From: Nostoc sp. UHCC 0702
GTDB lineage: Bacteria > Cyanobacteriota > Cyanobacteriia > Cyanobacteriales > Nostocaceae
Assembly: GCA_017164015.1 (NCBI GenBank)
Contig: CP071065.1
Location: 1,615,409-1,679,408 of the forward strand
Reading direction: 5' to 3'
Length of the DNA: 64,000 nt
Shown: one piece after another, positions 36,018 to 46,129 of the stretch
Layout: each line of letters begins with the position of its first letter
Numbering within the stretch: position 1 is the first letter of the stretch
Made by a program: the position numbers and the translations under genes
The notes under the pieces: model-generated
What the model was told of the DNA's origin: nothing
Seen by the model: only the letters and a program-made list of their open reading frames with translations
Database searches by the model: none

Positions 36018-36434
36018 ATGAAACTGCAACAACCTAAAACTAAGCGCAGACGAGGGGTTATACTAACTACTACAGGATTGAAACGTTTACAGCAAGCGAT
36101 TATTGATGCAGAGCTTAAAGAAAATCAAGGCGATCGCTGGACTATAGAAGAATTGAGCGATCGCATGAATATTTCTACTAAAACTCTGAATCGATTGTGG
36201 TCTCGAAGTCAAGGTGTAGACCGAAAAACTCTTATACTCTGCTTTAGGGCTTTTGACCTAGAATTATACACAAAAGATTACACTATTGTGAGTGAAAATT
36301 ATGAAAATGAGGTGTTTGATTCCTTGTCTAATAGTTCAAATACCGAAAAAGAAAAATCCTCTCCATTTTCCCTCGGCAATTCATTTGTTAAACAACGGCA
36401 CAAGTTGGATAATTTATTTGTTGGAGTTCCCTAA
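36018..36434 (+). CDS. Small HTH protein resembling the N-terminal domain of cyanobacterial NTPases
   Basis: 138 residues from ATG 36018; an ORF start at 35970 is less likely. Residues about 12-90 have the pattern RRGVILTTTGLKRLQQAI, DRWTIEELSDRMNISTKTLN and VDRKTLILCFRAFDLEL. This is the helix-turn-helix domain found at the start of many large Nostoc signalling proteins (NB-ARC/NACHT or vWA-associated). Here it is not followed by an ATPase; the last 45 residues are polar and low in complexity. Either a free-standing adaptor/DNA-binding protein or a fragment. Confidence 0.65.
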   Translation: MKLQQPKTKRRRGVILTTTGLKRLQQAIIDAELKENQGDRWTIEELSDRMNISTKTLNRLWSRSQGVDRKTLILCFRAFDLELYTKDYTIVSENYENEVFDSLSNSSNTEKEKSSPFSLGNSFVKQRHKLDNLFVGVP

Positions 36435-36480
36435 AAAGATATTTTAAAACTAGTGTTGAATACTCGAATTAATTGTTAAT

Positions 36481-36625
36481 AACATGTCCGCTTGATTACT
36501 TATAAAAACCAAAGAACCCCACCCCACCAAAGCTACGCTTTGTTTACCCTCCCCGTTGACTCTGAGGGGTTAGGGGTGGGGTGCAATAATTGCGGGAATC
36601 ATAACTAATTAACCGGACATGATAT
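36481..36625. mobile_element. MITE-like element family B copy 3 (inverted)
   Basis: Begins AACATGTCCGCTTGATTACT and ends TAACCGGACATGATAT, with the ACCCCACCCC-type and GGGGTGGGG-type interior of family B in reverse orientation. This copy has the clearest inverted ends (CATGTCCG / CGGACATG). Confidence 0.7.
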
Positions 36626-36632
36626 AATAACA

Positions 36633-36665
36633 AGATACCCGGCTTCTCTAAAAAGTCGGGTATCT
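36633..36665. repeat. Dispersed palindrome, copy 3
   Basis: AGATACCCGGCTT / AAGTCGGGTATCT hairpin, 8 bases after a MITE end, the same arrangement as palindrome copy 1 beside family A copy 1. Confidence 0.8.
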
Positions 36666-36752
36666 GAGCCTTGCAATTTTCATAAATCAGATAAAATTGC
36701 TATAGAAGCAATTTCTGAATTGCTTCTATAATTACCCCATACCAGATATTGC

Positions 36753-38474
36753 TCACTTTTGCATAGTCAGTGGCAGGTGAACAGTGAAAACAGAACCAAC
36801 TCCTAGCTGACTTCTAACAATAATTTCACCACCCATCATCTGGCAAAAGTGGCGGCTAATTGCTAACCCCAGTCCGGTACCGCCATATTTTTTCGTCGTC
36901 GAGGTATCCCCTTGTATAAAGGGTTGAAATAATTGTTGCTGTTGACTAACAGACATACCAATGCCTGTATCAGCAACGGTAAAACTAATAATGCCAAAAG
37001 GAGCATCCCTTAACACACTTTGTTTTTCCCTTTTAACTGTTAGTGTTACATGACCGTTGGTGGTAAACTTAGCAGCGTTACTCAGCAAATTTAACAGCAC
37101 TTGCCGCATCCTAGTTTGGTCTGCATACATCGTTCCCAACTGTTCATCGTAATCTACTTTTAAGATATTGCCATTTTTTTCTATAGCCGGTTTGACAGTA
37201 AGAACAAGATTATTAATCAGTGTGGCAATCTCAAAAGTCTCTGGATAGAGGGTCATTTTACCAGCTTCAATTTTTGACAAGTCAAGGATGTCATTAATCA
37301 GTTCTAGTAAATGTCTACCAGCAGAGTTAATTGTTTCTAAATCAGTGATAAAGTCTCCTGATAAACCTAAATCAGTAGCATCATCTTGCAAAAGTTGACT
37401 CAAGCCAATCACAGCATTTAAAGGTGTGCGTAATTCGTGACTTACATTTGCCAAAAATATACTTTTTGCCTTGCTAGCTGCTTCTGCTAATTCTTTAGCT
37501 TGTTCTAATTCTTTAGTCCGTTCAGATACTCGTTCAATCAAACGATTGAGAGATTTAGCAAGTAAGCCAATTTCATCTTCAGTAGTAACTGGTGCGCGCA
37601 AATCAAAATTAGATTTCCTTGCTACTTGCTCGGCTACTTGAGTTACAATAATCACTGGTTCAGCGATCGCTCGACTGGTACGCCACGCTACAATGGCAGC
37701 GATCGCCACTGATACCAGCATACTCACCATCACAATTAATCTCTCAACTCCTTTGGCTTGTTCTACATCTTGTTGCCTTCTCTGTTCTTGACCTTCAGCA
37801 GTTTGTAGAATATTAGTCAATTTTTTCGATAATTGATCTAACTGTCTAGCTGTATCACCACGCATAATTAAGAGCAATTGCTCTCGTACTGAGTCAATTT
37901 GCTGTGGCTTGACTTGCTGCGAGTCAATTGTCTGCAACACAGCCTCTATTTGAGAGACATAAGATTTGAGGTTAATTGCGTAATCCTGTAATAAAGCCTG
38001 TAAATTAGCACTTGTGGCTGCTAAGTCTCCTGGTCTTTTATCTATAAAATGCCCGATATCTTTCTCTAATTTTTCAGCCTTTTCAACATTATTCAGAAAT
38101 TCAGCTTTTTGAATTGGTAGCCGCTGTGAATCTTCCAAGAATGCAGCCAAGTTAGAACTGTGCAGTTGTGCCCCCACTACCGCATCTTTATAGTTAGTTA
38201 GTAGTTGTCTTTGCTCTTGGGCTTGATTGAATTGCCGGATTTCTCGTCCCCGGTAATAGTTAGCGATTACTAACCCAGTCAATGAGCCGAAAAAGCCAAT
38301 CCCAATTGCGACAAAGTACCCGTAACCAATTTTTTGATGTATACGCCAAGAACTGGCTTTTAGTTTCCCTCGTGAGGGAAATTCTATAGTGGGGAGTTCG
38401 TCTGATGGTTCTTCAACTGGCACTTTTTTGTTTTCTGAACTGCTTTCAATCAGGATTGGCTTTTGAGTTTGCAT
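36753..38474 (-). CDS. Membrane sensor histidine kinase (HAMP-HisKA-HATPase)
   Basis: 573 residues. A polar N-terminus of 45 residues precedes TM1 (51-73). The extracytoplasmic region (about 75-245) is helical with a four-helix-bundle-like look. TM2 is 246-264, HAMP 265-320, then a coiled coil leads to HisKA with phospho-His H346 in [15 protein letters not shown]. The ATPase domain includes [18 protein letters not shown] and [14 protein letters not shown]. Transcribed toward the phosphorelay cluster. No receiver lies next to it on the same strand; it could signal to the single receivers or elsewhere. The ligand is unknown. Confidence 0.92.
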   Translation of the reverse strand: MQTQKPILIESSSENKKVPVEEPSDELPTIEFPSRGKLKASSWRIHQKIGYGYFVAIGIGFFGSLTGLVIANYYRGREIRQFNQAQEQRQLLTNYKDAVVGAQLHSSNLAAFLEDSQRLPIQKAEFLNNVEKAEKLEKDIGHFIDKRPGDLAATSANLQALLQDYAINLKSYVSQIEAVLQTIDSQQVKPQQIDSVREQLLLIMRGDTARQLDQLSKKLTNILQTAEGQEQRRQQDVEQAKGVERLIVMVSMLVSVAIAAIVAWRTSRAIAEPVIIVTQVAEQVARKSNFDLRAPVTTEDEIGLLAKSLNRLIERVSERTKELEQAKELAEAASKAKSIFLANVSHELRTPLNAVIGLSQLLQDDATDLGLSGDFITDLETINSAGRHLLELINDILDLSKIEAGKMTLYPETFEIATLINNLVLTVKPAIEKNGNILKVDYDEQLGTMYADQTRMRQVLLNLLSNAAKFTTNGHVTLTVKREKQSVLRDAPFGIISFTVADTGIGMSVSQQQQLFQPFIQGDTSTTKKYGGTGLGLAISRHFCQMMGGEIIVRSQLGVGSVFTVHLPLTMQK

Positions 38475-39914
38475 ACCTCAATTCTCCTTGCCATCCCACC
38501 AAAATCACTACATAAGTTTCACTTTGAGAATCACTTCTATTGTTAATCAACACTGACGTTATCTTCTTGTTTTATAACAAGCTTAAATAATAGCTCTATT
38601 TATAGATAATTTGCATGACTTCATTATGTTTGAGCAGTTTTGATATGAATGTTTACCATTTTGTTGCTACAAATAACAATCACTTTCTTTGATAACTAAG
38701 TAGTTTCCTAAAGTCAAGGTCTGTTTAGGAGCCTAGGCTCTTAATGATTGTTTTTGATGTTCAGTTAATGGCGGTAATATCTAGATATCCGCTAAATAAT
38801 TATTTTAGCTTACTCTACTGTAATCTACGAGCAACCCTACCCTAGCTTACGGCCATGCCTAACTGCGATCGCGCAAGCTAGGTTTTGCTTGACAATGAGG
38901 GTAAAGCTAGTTCCCACACTTGATTACTCGCCCTTAGCTTTCACTTGGGTCGGGAAACTTTTCTCAAAGCACCGCTGTAAATTTACGAAAATGTCTGATA
39001 GCAAACCATAAGCCCCCTGTTGCCTTCAGCAAATAACATTCAATTAGCTGCTCATGCTGATATATAAGCTTGCACCCCGACAATATTATCATTCCTTTGT
39101 TTAAATTTATAAAAATTAAATTTTTGATAATTATCTTAGTTTAAGGCATGGCAGATTTGGAGAAGTTGCTTGACTTAGACAATCATATGAAATTATTTGC
39201 TTTGTTTTTAGGCATTATTGCTACTAAATATATGTATAGCCTTTCCTAAGCAACTGAGGTATCACGATTACCTCACCCCAATAAAGCTGTGCTTTATCTC
39301 CCCTCTCCTTGGTAAGGAGAGGGGTAGGGGGTGAGGTTATTAGATATACTTGGCGCTTACTGGGAAATGCTATAAATTAGAGCAGTTCTCATCCGACATT
39401 TTTAGTACCCAGCGATGTCTACGACGGGCTACGCCTACGCAAATATACGAATAAATCAGGGTTATGCAAAGCGCTCGAAACGGCCCAATACCCTAATACA
39501 CATTATGTTTCATATCAAGTTCGGCTAATTACTTACGATATAGTCGGTTTGCTTGGTAATAGATAATGGGTAATGGGTAATGGGTAATAGGTAATACTCA
39601 AAACCAATTACCAATTACCAATTACCAATTACCAATTACCAATTCCCAATTACCGACCTCCACAGATATCATAAGTGTTTAAACGGACATGATATCATTT
39701 GTACAGTGCGTAAGTTCTACATGCTTCAACTGCTACGAAACCCAAATTGATATAAAAAACCTCTACCTTCATACTGCTAAAGCAATTACAAGGCAGAGGT
39801 TTTCTGTTTAATACTAATGTGTTCAAAGATACTAACTAAGGAGTTAGAAGTTAGGAATTAAAAGTTATTCTTTTTGTCCCCTTGTGTTTCTATCTCCCTG
39901 ACTTTGCCATAACT
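38475..39914. other. 1.44-kb intergenic region with repeats, no gene
   Basis: No open frame with natural composition is seen on either strand. Visible items: AT-rich leader of the kinase gene (38500-38640); an inverted CCTCACCCC / GGGGTGAGG repeat enclosing CCCTCTCCTT / AAGGAGAGGG (about 39280-39338); and the family A MITE at 39512-39695. The stretch 38840-39050 shows nothing I can name; an RNA gene there cannot be excluded. Confidence 0.5.
39512..39695. mobile_element. MITE-like element, family A copy 3
   Basis: 184 bp, the longest copy because of additional AATTACC heptamers. Same orientation and ends as the copies at 23435 and 27021. Confidence 0.75.
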
Positions 39915-41177
39915 CTAAGCGATCGCAGCTTCTAGTGTCTGACTAACAGCTTGTTTCAACAATTCGGCCTTATCGGTGCGCTCCCAAGGCAAATCTAGAT
40001 CGTTCCGCCCAAAATGACCGTAAGCCGCGACGTCCTGATAAAAACGTCCGCCTCGTTCACTTGGTAAATTACGTAAGTTGAAAGTATGGATAATCCCCGC
40101 TGGACGCAGTTCAAAGTTCTGTTTGATTAATTCCAGTAAGATTTCTTCATCCACTTTGCCAGTGCCAAAGGTATCCACCAAAATGCTTGTTGGTCGTGCT
40201 ACGCCAATAGCATAGGATAGCTGGATTTCAACTTTATCTGCTAACCCAGCAGCGACAATATTTTTCGCCACATAGCGAGCAGCATAAGCAGCAGAACGGT
40301 CTACCTTGGTGGGGTCTTTACCGGAAAAAGCACCGCCGCCATGTCGGGAATAACCACCGTAGGTATCAACAATAATCTTCCGTCCTGTCAGACCAGAGTC
40401 TCCTTGCGGGCCACCAACAACGAACTTACCGGTGGGGTTGACTAAAAAGCGTGTCTCCTCAGTCGGCTTAATGTCAATGTCGCTAAAAACAGGTTGGACT
40501 ACTGCTGTCCACAGGTCTTCTTTAATTTTGGCTTGTACTGCTGCCTCATCAGTGATTTCCCCAATACTGGCGTTGTGCTGGGTGGAAATGAGGATAGTAT
40601 CAATGCCTACAGGACGACCATCTTCGTAGACCACAGTTACTTGTGTTTTACCATCAGGGCGCAGGTATGATAATTCACCTGTTTTGCGGACTGCTGCCAA
40701 TCGGCGGGCAATGCGGTGAGCAAGGCTGATCGGTAAAGGCGTCAGTTCTGGTGTTTCGTTGCAGGCAAAGCCGAACATAATCCCTTGATCGCCCGCGCCA
40801 ATCTTGTCGAATTGCTCATCACTATCCTGTTCGCGGGTTTCTTGGGCGCTGTTCACACCTTGAGCAATATCTGGTGATTGTTCGTCTAAAGCTAGAAGTA
40901 CACTGGTACTGTTAGCAGAAAAGCCGTTATCAGCATCAACGTAGCCAATTTCAGCAATTTTCTTGCGGGCAAGATTGACAAAATTGACGTTGGCTTTGGT
41001 GGTAATTTCACCAGTGATTAGCACTAAGCCAGTATTAACTACGACTTCGGCAGCAACACGGCTGCTGGGATCTTGTGTCAGCAAGGCATCTAGAATCGTA
41101 TCAGAAATCTGATCGCAGATTTTATCTGGATGACCTTCGGTGACAGACTCGGAGGTAAATAAATAACGACGAGACAA
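39915..41177 (-). CDS. metK: S-adenosylmethionine synthetase
   Basis: 420 residues. Makes SAM from methionine and ATP. The N-terminus [23 protein letters not shown] has the Met/ATP-binding [13 protein letters not shown], and [12 protein letters not shown] (methionine-binding) and [19 protein letters not shown] (P-loop-like) signatures are intact. The start is a TTG at 41177; no ATG fits the family's start, and a perfect AGGAGG lies 8 bases upstream. Length is normal. It stands alone, with a hairpin in its leader. Confidence 0.97.
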   Translation of the reverse strand: MSRRYLFTSESVTEGHPDKICDQISDTILDALLTQDPSSRVAAEVVVNTGLVLITGEITTKANVNFVNLARKKIAEIGYVDADNGFSANSTSVLLALDEQSPDIAQGVNSAQETREQDSDEQFDKIGAGDQGIMFGFACNETPELTPLPISLAHRIARRLAAVRKTGELSYLRPDGKTQVTVVYEDGRPVGIDTILISTQHNASIGEITDEAAVQAKIKEDLWTAVVQPVFSDIDIKPTEETRFLVNPTGKFVVGGPQGDSGLTGRKIIVDTYGGYSRHGGGAFSGKDPTKVDRSAAYAARYVAKNIVAAGLADKVEIQLSYAIGVARPTSILVDTFGTGKVDEEILLELIKQNFELRPAGIIHTFNLRNLPSERGGRFYQDVAAYGHFGRNDLDLPWERTDKAELLKQAVSQTLEAAIA

Positions 41178-41185
41178 AGAGAATT

Positions 41186-41191
41186 CCTCCT
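41186..41191 (-). promoter_or_regulatory. Strong Shine-Dalgarno of metK, fixes a TTG start
   Basis: On the minus strand AAAGGAGGAATTCTC precedes TTG with 8 bases between AGGAGG and the codon, which decides the start despite the rare codon. Confidence 0.8.
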
Positions 41192-41249
41192 TTAAAAGTA
41201 TTTTCGCTGACTAAATATTGGACATTTAGTTCAGTTCGTGGAATAATTA

Positions 41250-41280
41250 CACACTGCCGCAAGGGGTAAGTGTGTGGCTC
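41250..41280 (-). other. Hairpin in the metK leader
   Basis: ACACACT / AGTGTGT stem around a 13-base GC-rich loop, about 75 bases upstream of metK. It does not match a SAM riboswitch I know. Its function is unknown. Confidence 0.35.
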
Positions 41281-41530
41281 TCACAGCGATTCCCGGTTCA
41301 GGGGCGGACATTAACTGAGGTTTGCTTTAATTCCATGAAATGCCCCACTACAGAATTGAACAATACAAAAATGTTCAAATTCATCCCACCCTCTGCTATC
41401 GGGTGAGACGTGTGGCAACTTTATGTTTTAGCTAAATTTGGGAATCATAACAATATTGACACATTCAGTAGTTAGTGTCTTAATTTTTTTTTAAAAAACC
41501 ACTAACTAAAGGTAAGTATTCTTTAAAGTT

Positions 41531-41789
41531 AGGACTTACGCCCATTGTCATATTTTTTTCGTCTGGGCAGTACTGGGTCAAAAGGAGCCAGTCGTCTGGG
41601 CGGGTTTCCCGACTTGAACGAACTGGTGAGGCAGTCCGATCTTGGGGGTTTCCCCCATGAGGAACTGCCGAACCCGGAGGGCGTTCAATAGTCAAAAAAA
41701 TCTTGCTTAAAGACTATTGACTCTGGACTATTGACTCTGGACTATTGACTGCCATCACAGTAAATCTGTGTGCCAGTTGCGTAAGTCCT
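41531..41789. mobile_element. AGGACTTACGC-ended element (complete)
   Basis: 259 bp between AGGACTTACGC and its exact inverse GCGTAAGTCCT. The interior has a GGGTTTCCCGACTTGAACGA stretch of a widespread Nostoc repeat and a GGACTATTGACTCT tandem repeat. No coding capacity. Confidence 0.65.
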
Positions 41790-41864
41790 GTTTATATTTA
41801 ATGGCATCCAGCTGGTTAATTGCCAAAAGTTTGAATTAGCTAAAAAATTTTGCTGACAAAAAAA

Positions 41865-41884
41865 GGGACACCCAAAAGTGTCCC
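41865..41884 (-). terminator. Rho-independent terminator of prk
   Basis: On the minus strand GGGACAC-TTTTGG-GTGTCCC is followed by seven T. It lies 28 bases after the prk stop. Confidence 0.92.
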
Positions 41885-41912
41885 CGCAAGCTTTGACACA
41901 AATACTGCTGCT

Positions 41913-42917
41913 TTAAACCTGAACTGCTAGCTTTGCTTCGTTTGCTGTCAAAAGCTCATAGGCAGCACGCATTTTTAAACCTGTAAGCACTTGGAACAAA
42001 CCAGTACCATTGTTGGAACCTGGATACTCACGGTGTTGGAGTAACAAGTGAGTCAATTCACCTTGATATTTGGTCGATGTATTGCTGAGATGGGTTTCGA
42101 TGTAAATGACTTCTTCTAAGTTGTCAAACTGACCATCTACTTCTAGCACTGAGACGTAGCGACCGTAGTAAACATCTGAGCCATAGTACACTTGCATACC
42201 AGGGTAGGAACAGGTTAGCTTACGTCCGCAGGGAGTCCAATTAATTGTTGACCCTTCATCAAACAGGTAAGCTGGCTCAAAGCCTTCTTTGCCTTCGCGC
42301 TGAAGCATCCGTACCCGCAAGACTTTGCGTTCAGTGTCGTTTTTGATCAAGTTTGTAGGTAATACCTGGAGAACCACATCGGCAAATTCTCTTTGCGGTT
42401 CGATAAACTTTTCAAAGTCAGGTTTACGAGAATTGATTTGTGCTACCACATCTTCGTAACGATGACCCCTTTCTGCCATATCGCGCTGGATTTTCCAGGC
42501 AATTTTGACTTCATCGCTGATGTCAAAATAAACGCTGAAGTCGATCAGCGATCGCACCCGCTCATCATATAAAGGATGCAGCCCTTCAACAACTACAATG
42601 TGATTCGGCTCTATCCGTTCTGGCGGATCAATCTTGCCGGTTTCGTGGTTGTAAATAGGCTTATCAATCGCTTGACCACTCTTGAGCGCTTTAATTTGCT
42701 CATACATCAGGTCGAAATTGTTTGCCCTAGGGTCAAGTGCAGTTATTCCGGTTTCTTTACGCTGTTTGCGATCTAAAGAATGATAGTCATCCAAACAGAT
42801 GACTGTCATTAATTCTTCACCAAATAAATCTATTAAACGACGCAAAAACGTAGATTTACCACACCCAGAGTCTCCGGCTACTCCAATCAATACCACGCTT
42901 TCTGGCTTACTTGTCAT
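41913..42917 (-). CDS. prk: Phosphoribulokinase
   Basis: 334 residues. Calvin-cycle enzyme that makes ribulose-1,5-bisphosphate from ribulose-5-phosphate and ATP. The P-loop is G15-DSGCGKS-22, with the redox-active cysteine C19 inside it; the partner Cys is C41 in VICLDDYHSL. The DPRANNFDLM substrate motif is intact. A GAGGAG Shine-Dalgarno precedes the ATG. In cyanobacteria PRK is inhibited in the dark by the GAPDH-CP12 complex. It has its own terminator and lies next to, but divergent from, petH across a 1.8-kb gap. Confidence 0.97.
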   Translation of the reverse strand: MTSKPESVVLIGVAGDSGCGKSTFLRRLIDLFGEELMTVICLDDYHSLDRKQRKETGITALDPRANNFDLMYEQIKALKSGQAIDKPIYNHETGKIDPPERIEPNHIVVVEGLHPLYDERVRSLIDFSVYFDISDEVKIAWKIQRDMAERGHRYEDVVAQINSRKPDFEKFIEPQREFADVVLQVLPTNLIKNDTERKVLRVRMLQREGKEGFEPAYLFDEGSTINWTPCGRKLTCSYPGMQVYYGSDVYYGRYVSVLEVDGQFDNLEEVIYIETHLSNTSTKYQGELTHLLLQHREYPGSNNGTGLFQVLTGLKMRAAYELLTANEAKLAVQV

Positions 42918-43684
42918 AAATCTCCTCTAGATACTAAATTTGTCAATCAATAATTTTTCACACAGCAGATTTCGCAGCCAGGAGTTTACCCCATCGGTTT
43001 ATCCTGCATTCTCGCTATCCAGCAACGCCATGATGTATCACACGGGTATACAACTATCAAGTTGTTACTCGTCTGACTAGCTCGAATTCGCTACTGGTGA
43101 GTATTTAATCCTAGTGATATATTTAATTTTATCAGAAGGGGGTATTCGATAACAAGATTTGCTGACAGCAAGAATCTAGTGGTTGATCCATGATGCTAAT
43201 GATTTATTTGTTGATTTTAAAAGACTTGTCAGCATCACCCACAGGTAATGTAGTCACGTCGTATTCCTGTTTATATCTTTATTCTACAATTTTCTTTGGT
43301 ATATTTTTTGCGGTATAAAAATCTTCAACCTGACTGAATTTTCGCGCTTGGCGATCGCAACGCTCTAGACATTCAAAGCCAAAATCTACCTAAAGAATGA
43401 CAAAGCAGGTGGTGGTAATTTTTGAGAGATGCCCAAATCAGAGGATGAGTACCATAGCAGCCCTAAATGATATGTGAGATCAACACAGTCGGGGTTTTCC
43501 TTTATCCTTTGACTGATGACCATCACGAGAATTTTTGCAACTCAAATTCCATTGCTATATATTCTGTCGGTCTGTCACCAGCGCTGATCCTCGTCCAGTC
43601 AGAAATGAACCCAAGCAGTTTGATGACGACATACTGATAATGAGGTTGACAGATGTTTCACATCAAGTAAAACTTATAAGAAAG
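42918..43684. other. Leader region of prk and non-coding DNA
   Basis: First part of the 1.8-kb gap between prk and petH. No gene is seen. It should contain the prk promoter. No convincing NtcA site was found by eye. Confidence 0.4.
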
Positions 43685-44202
43685 ACTAGTTGAAAACCCT
43701 TGAGGAAGAGGCACACAGGCCGCAAACACCGTACTTTAGGCAAGGGATGAAAACCGTACTGAAGGTGTTTACGCCTGAGTCAATTGAATGTAGAATTAAG
43801 TACAACAGGAACGGTAATCAACCTGTATAAAAACCTAACTGCCTAGCGGCAATCTGAACCTTGACAATTGAATCTATGCGGTTCTACTGCATTGTTCTAG
43901 TTTCCTCCTAGCAGTAGGTAAAAGATTCATAGGAGCTAGACGAATCAGAATTTTGAAACGATTTGTTTCAATCTAAACAGGACTTGCAGCAATGCAACTA
44001 CCGAAGGGCATCCGGAAAGTTAACGCTTGGGAGCCAGTGCGTTGCGGGGGTTCCCCCCGTTGTAGCACCTGGCGTGGAGAGTCCCACCTCTGGGTTAGGT
44101 AACGCAAGGAACCTAATCTAAGTGGTCTCGTTGAGCCAAGAATCCCCTGGCTTGAAGTGGGAATGAGCGCTCGCGTTATTCACACAGCCAGGGGAGTGTC
44201 AA
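43685..44202 (+). ncRNA. Structured-RNA region; candidate transposon omega-RNA / IS200-IS605 end relic
   Basis: A chain of strong helices: CAGGC (43716) with GCCTG (43773), AAACACC (43724) with GGTGTTT (43764), GTAC (43731) with GTAC (43756), ACAGG (43805) with CCTGT (43822), TGCC/GGCA at 43840-43851, CTACTGC/GCAGTAG about 43888-43918, and CCCCTGGCT (44144) with AGCCAGGGG (44186), followed by AGTGTCAA. The last hairpin plus TCAA resembles right ends of cyanobacterial IS200/IS605 TnpB elements, where the guide RNA (omega-RNA) is encoded. No TnpB gene is present. An IscB-type (HEARO) RNA is the alternative. The identity is inference; the helices are directly visible. Confidence 0.4.
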
Positions 44203-44301
44203 GGAATTATCCATCATCGGGAACTGAAACCAGCCAAAAGCATTAGTGATAGATATACACTTAGGGAAGTTAAACCAAGTAAAAGAAACCTTCTTTAATT
44301 G

Positions 44302-44397
44302 GTATTGCCTAGTGTAAACCCCAAAAAAGCCAAACACGGCAGATGCTTGTGGAGGCAAAATAAGCAATGGCTTTTGCCAATTAAAATTGCCTTGTGA
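44302..44397 (+). pseudogene. Possible fragment of an IscB/RRXRR-type protein N-terminus
   Basis: One frame reads VLPSVNPKKAKHGRCLWRQN followed by KQWLLPIKIAL and a stop. The spacing of N-P, A-x2-G-R-x-L, K and P-I-x-I-x-L loosely recalls the start of IscB-like nucleases. It is 100 bases after the structured region. Weak; offered only because of that neighbour. Confidence 0.2.
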
Positions 44398-44696
44398 TTT
44401 CATAGGTCATAGCATATAGCTCATTGGGCAGTAAAAAGCTATGTCCCTGATGGGGGTTATAGTTCAGAAAAAAAGATTAAATTGACTCATTATTAACATT
44501 CTCCAACAGACTTATCCTTTACCTTAGAAGGTGAACAGGTGTGTTTTTTGCTATGCCTGCATGTCTTTGGTGAGTGTACTTAGCAAGGCATTAACTTACT
44601 ATGCCGCTTTCCCATAGCGCTAGTTTTGGAGACCAAAAATCCGATAAACTAAACCTGGCGCATGATGAGAATAGTTTTTTTTTGAGAAACGGTTAA

Positions 44697-45971
<1,275 letters not shown>

Positions 45972-45973
45972 GT

Positions 45974-46062
45974 TAGTCAGTGGTCAGTGGTCAGTGGTCA
46001 GTGGTCGCTAGAAAAGAACAAAACAACTGACAACTGACAACTGACAACTAACAACTAACAAA
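45974..46062. repeat. STRR arrays after petH
   Basis: GTCAGTG heptamers (45974-46007), then CAACTGA / CAACTAA heptamers (46024-46062). Confidence 0.8.
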
Positions 46063-46129
46063 GGATAATCAGTAGGGTGGGCTTAAGCCTACCCTACAAT
46101 TGTTATTGGCGAAATTGGGTGCAAACTTT

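Noticed and set aside
38475..39914. Hidden protein gene in the 1.4-kb gap before metK
   Set aside because: No frame with coding character on either strand; only repeats and a MITE are seen.
41178..41420. SAM riboswitch upstream of metK
   Set aside because: The leader has a hairpin and a strong SD but none of the SAM-I or SAM-II core elements that I know.
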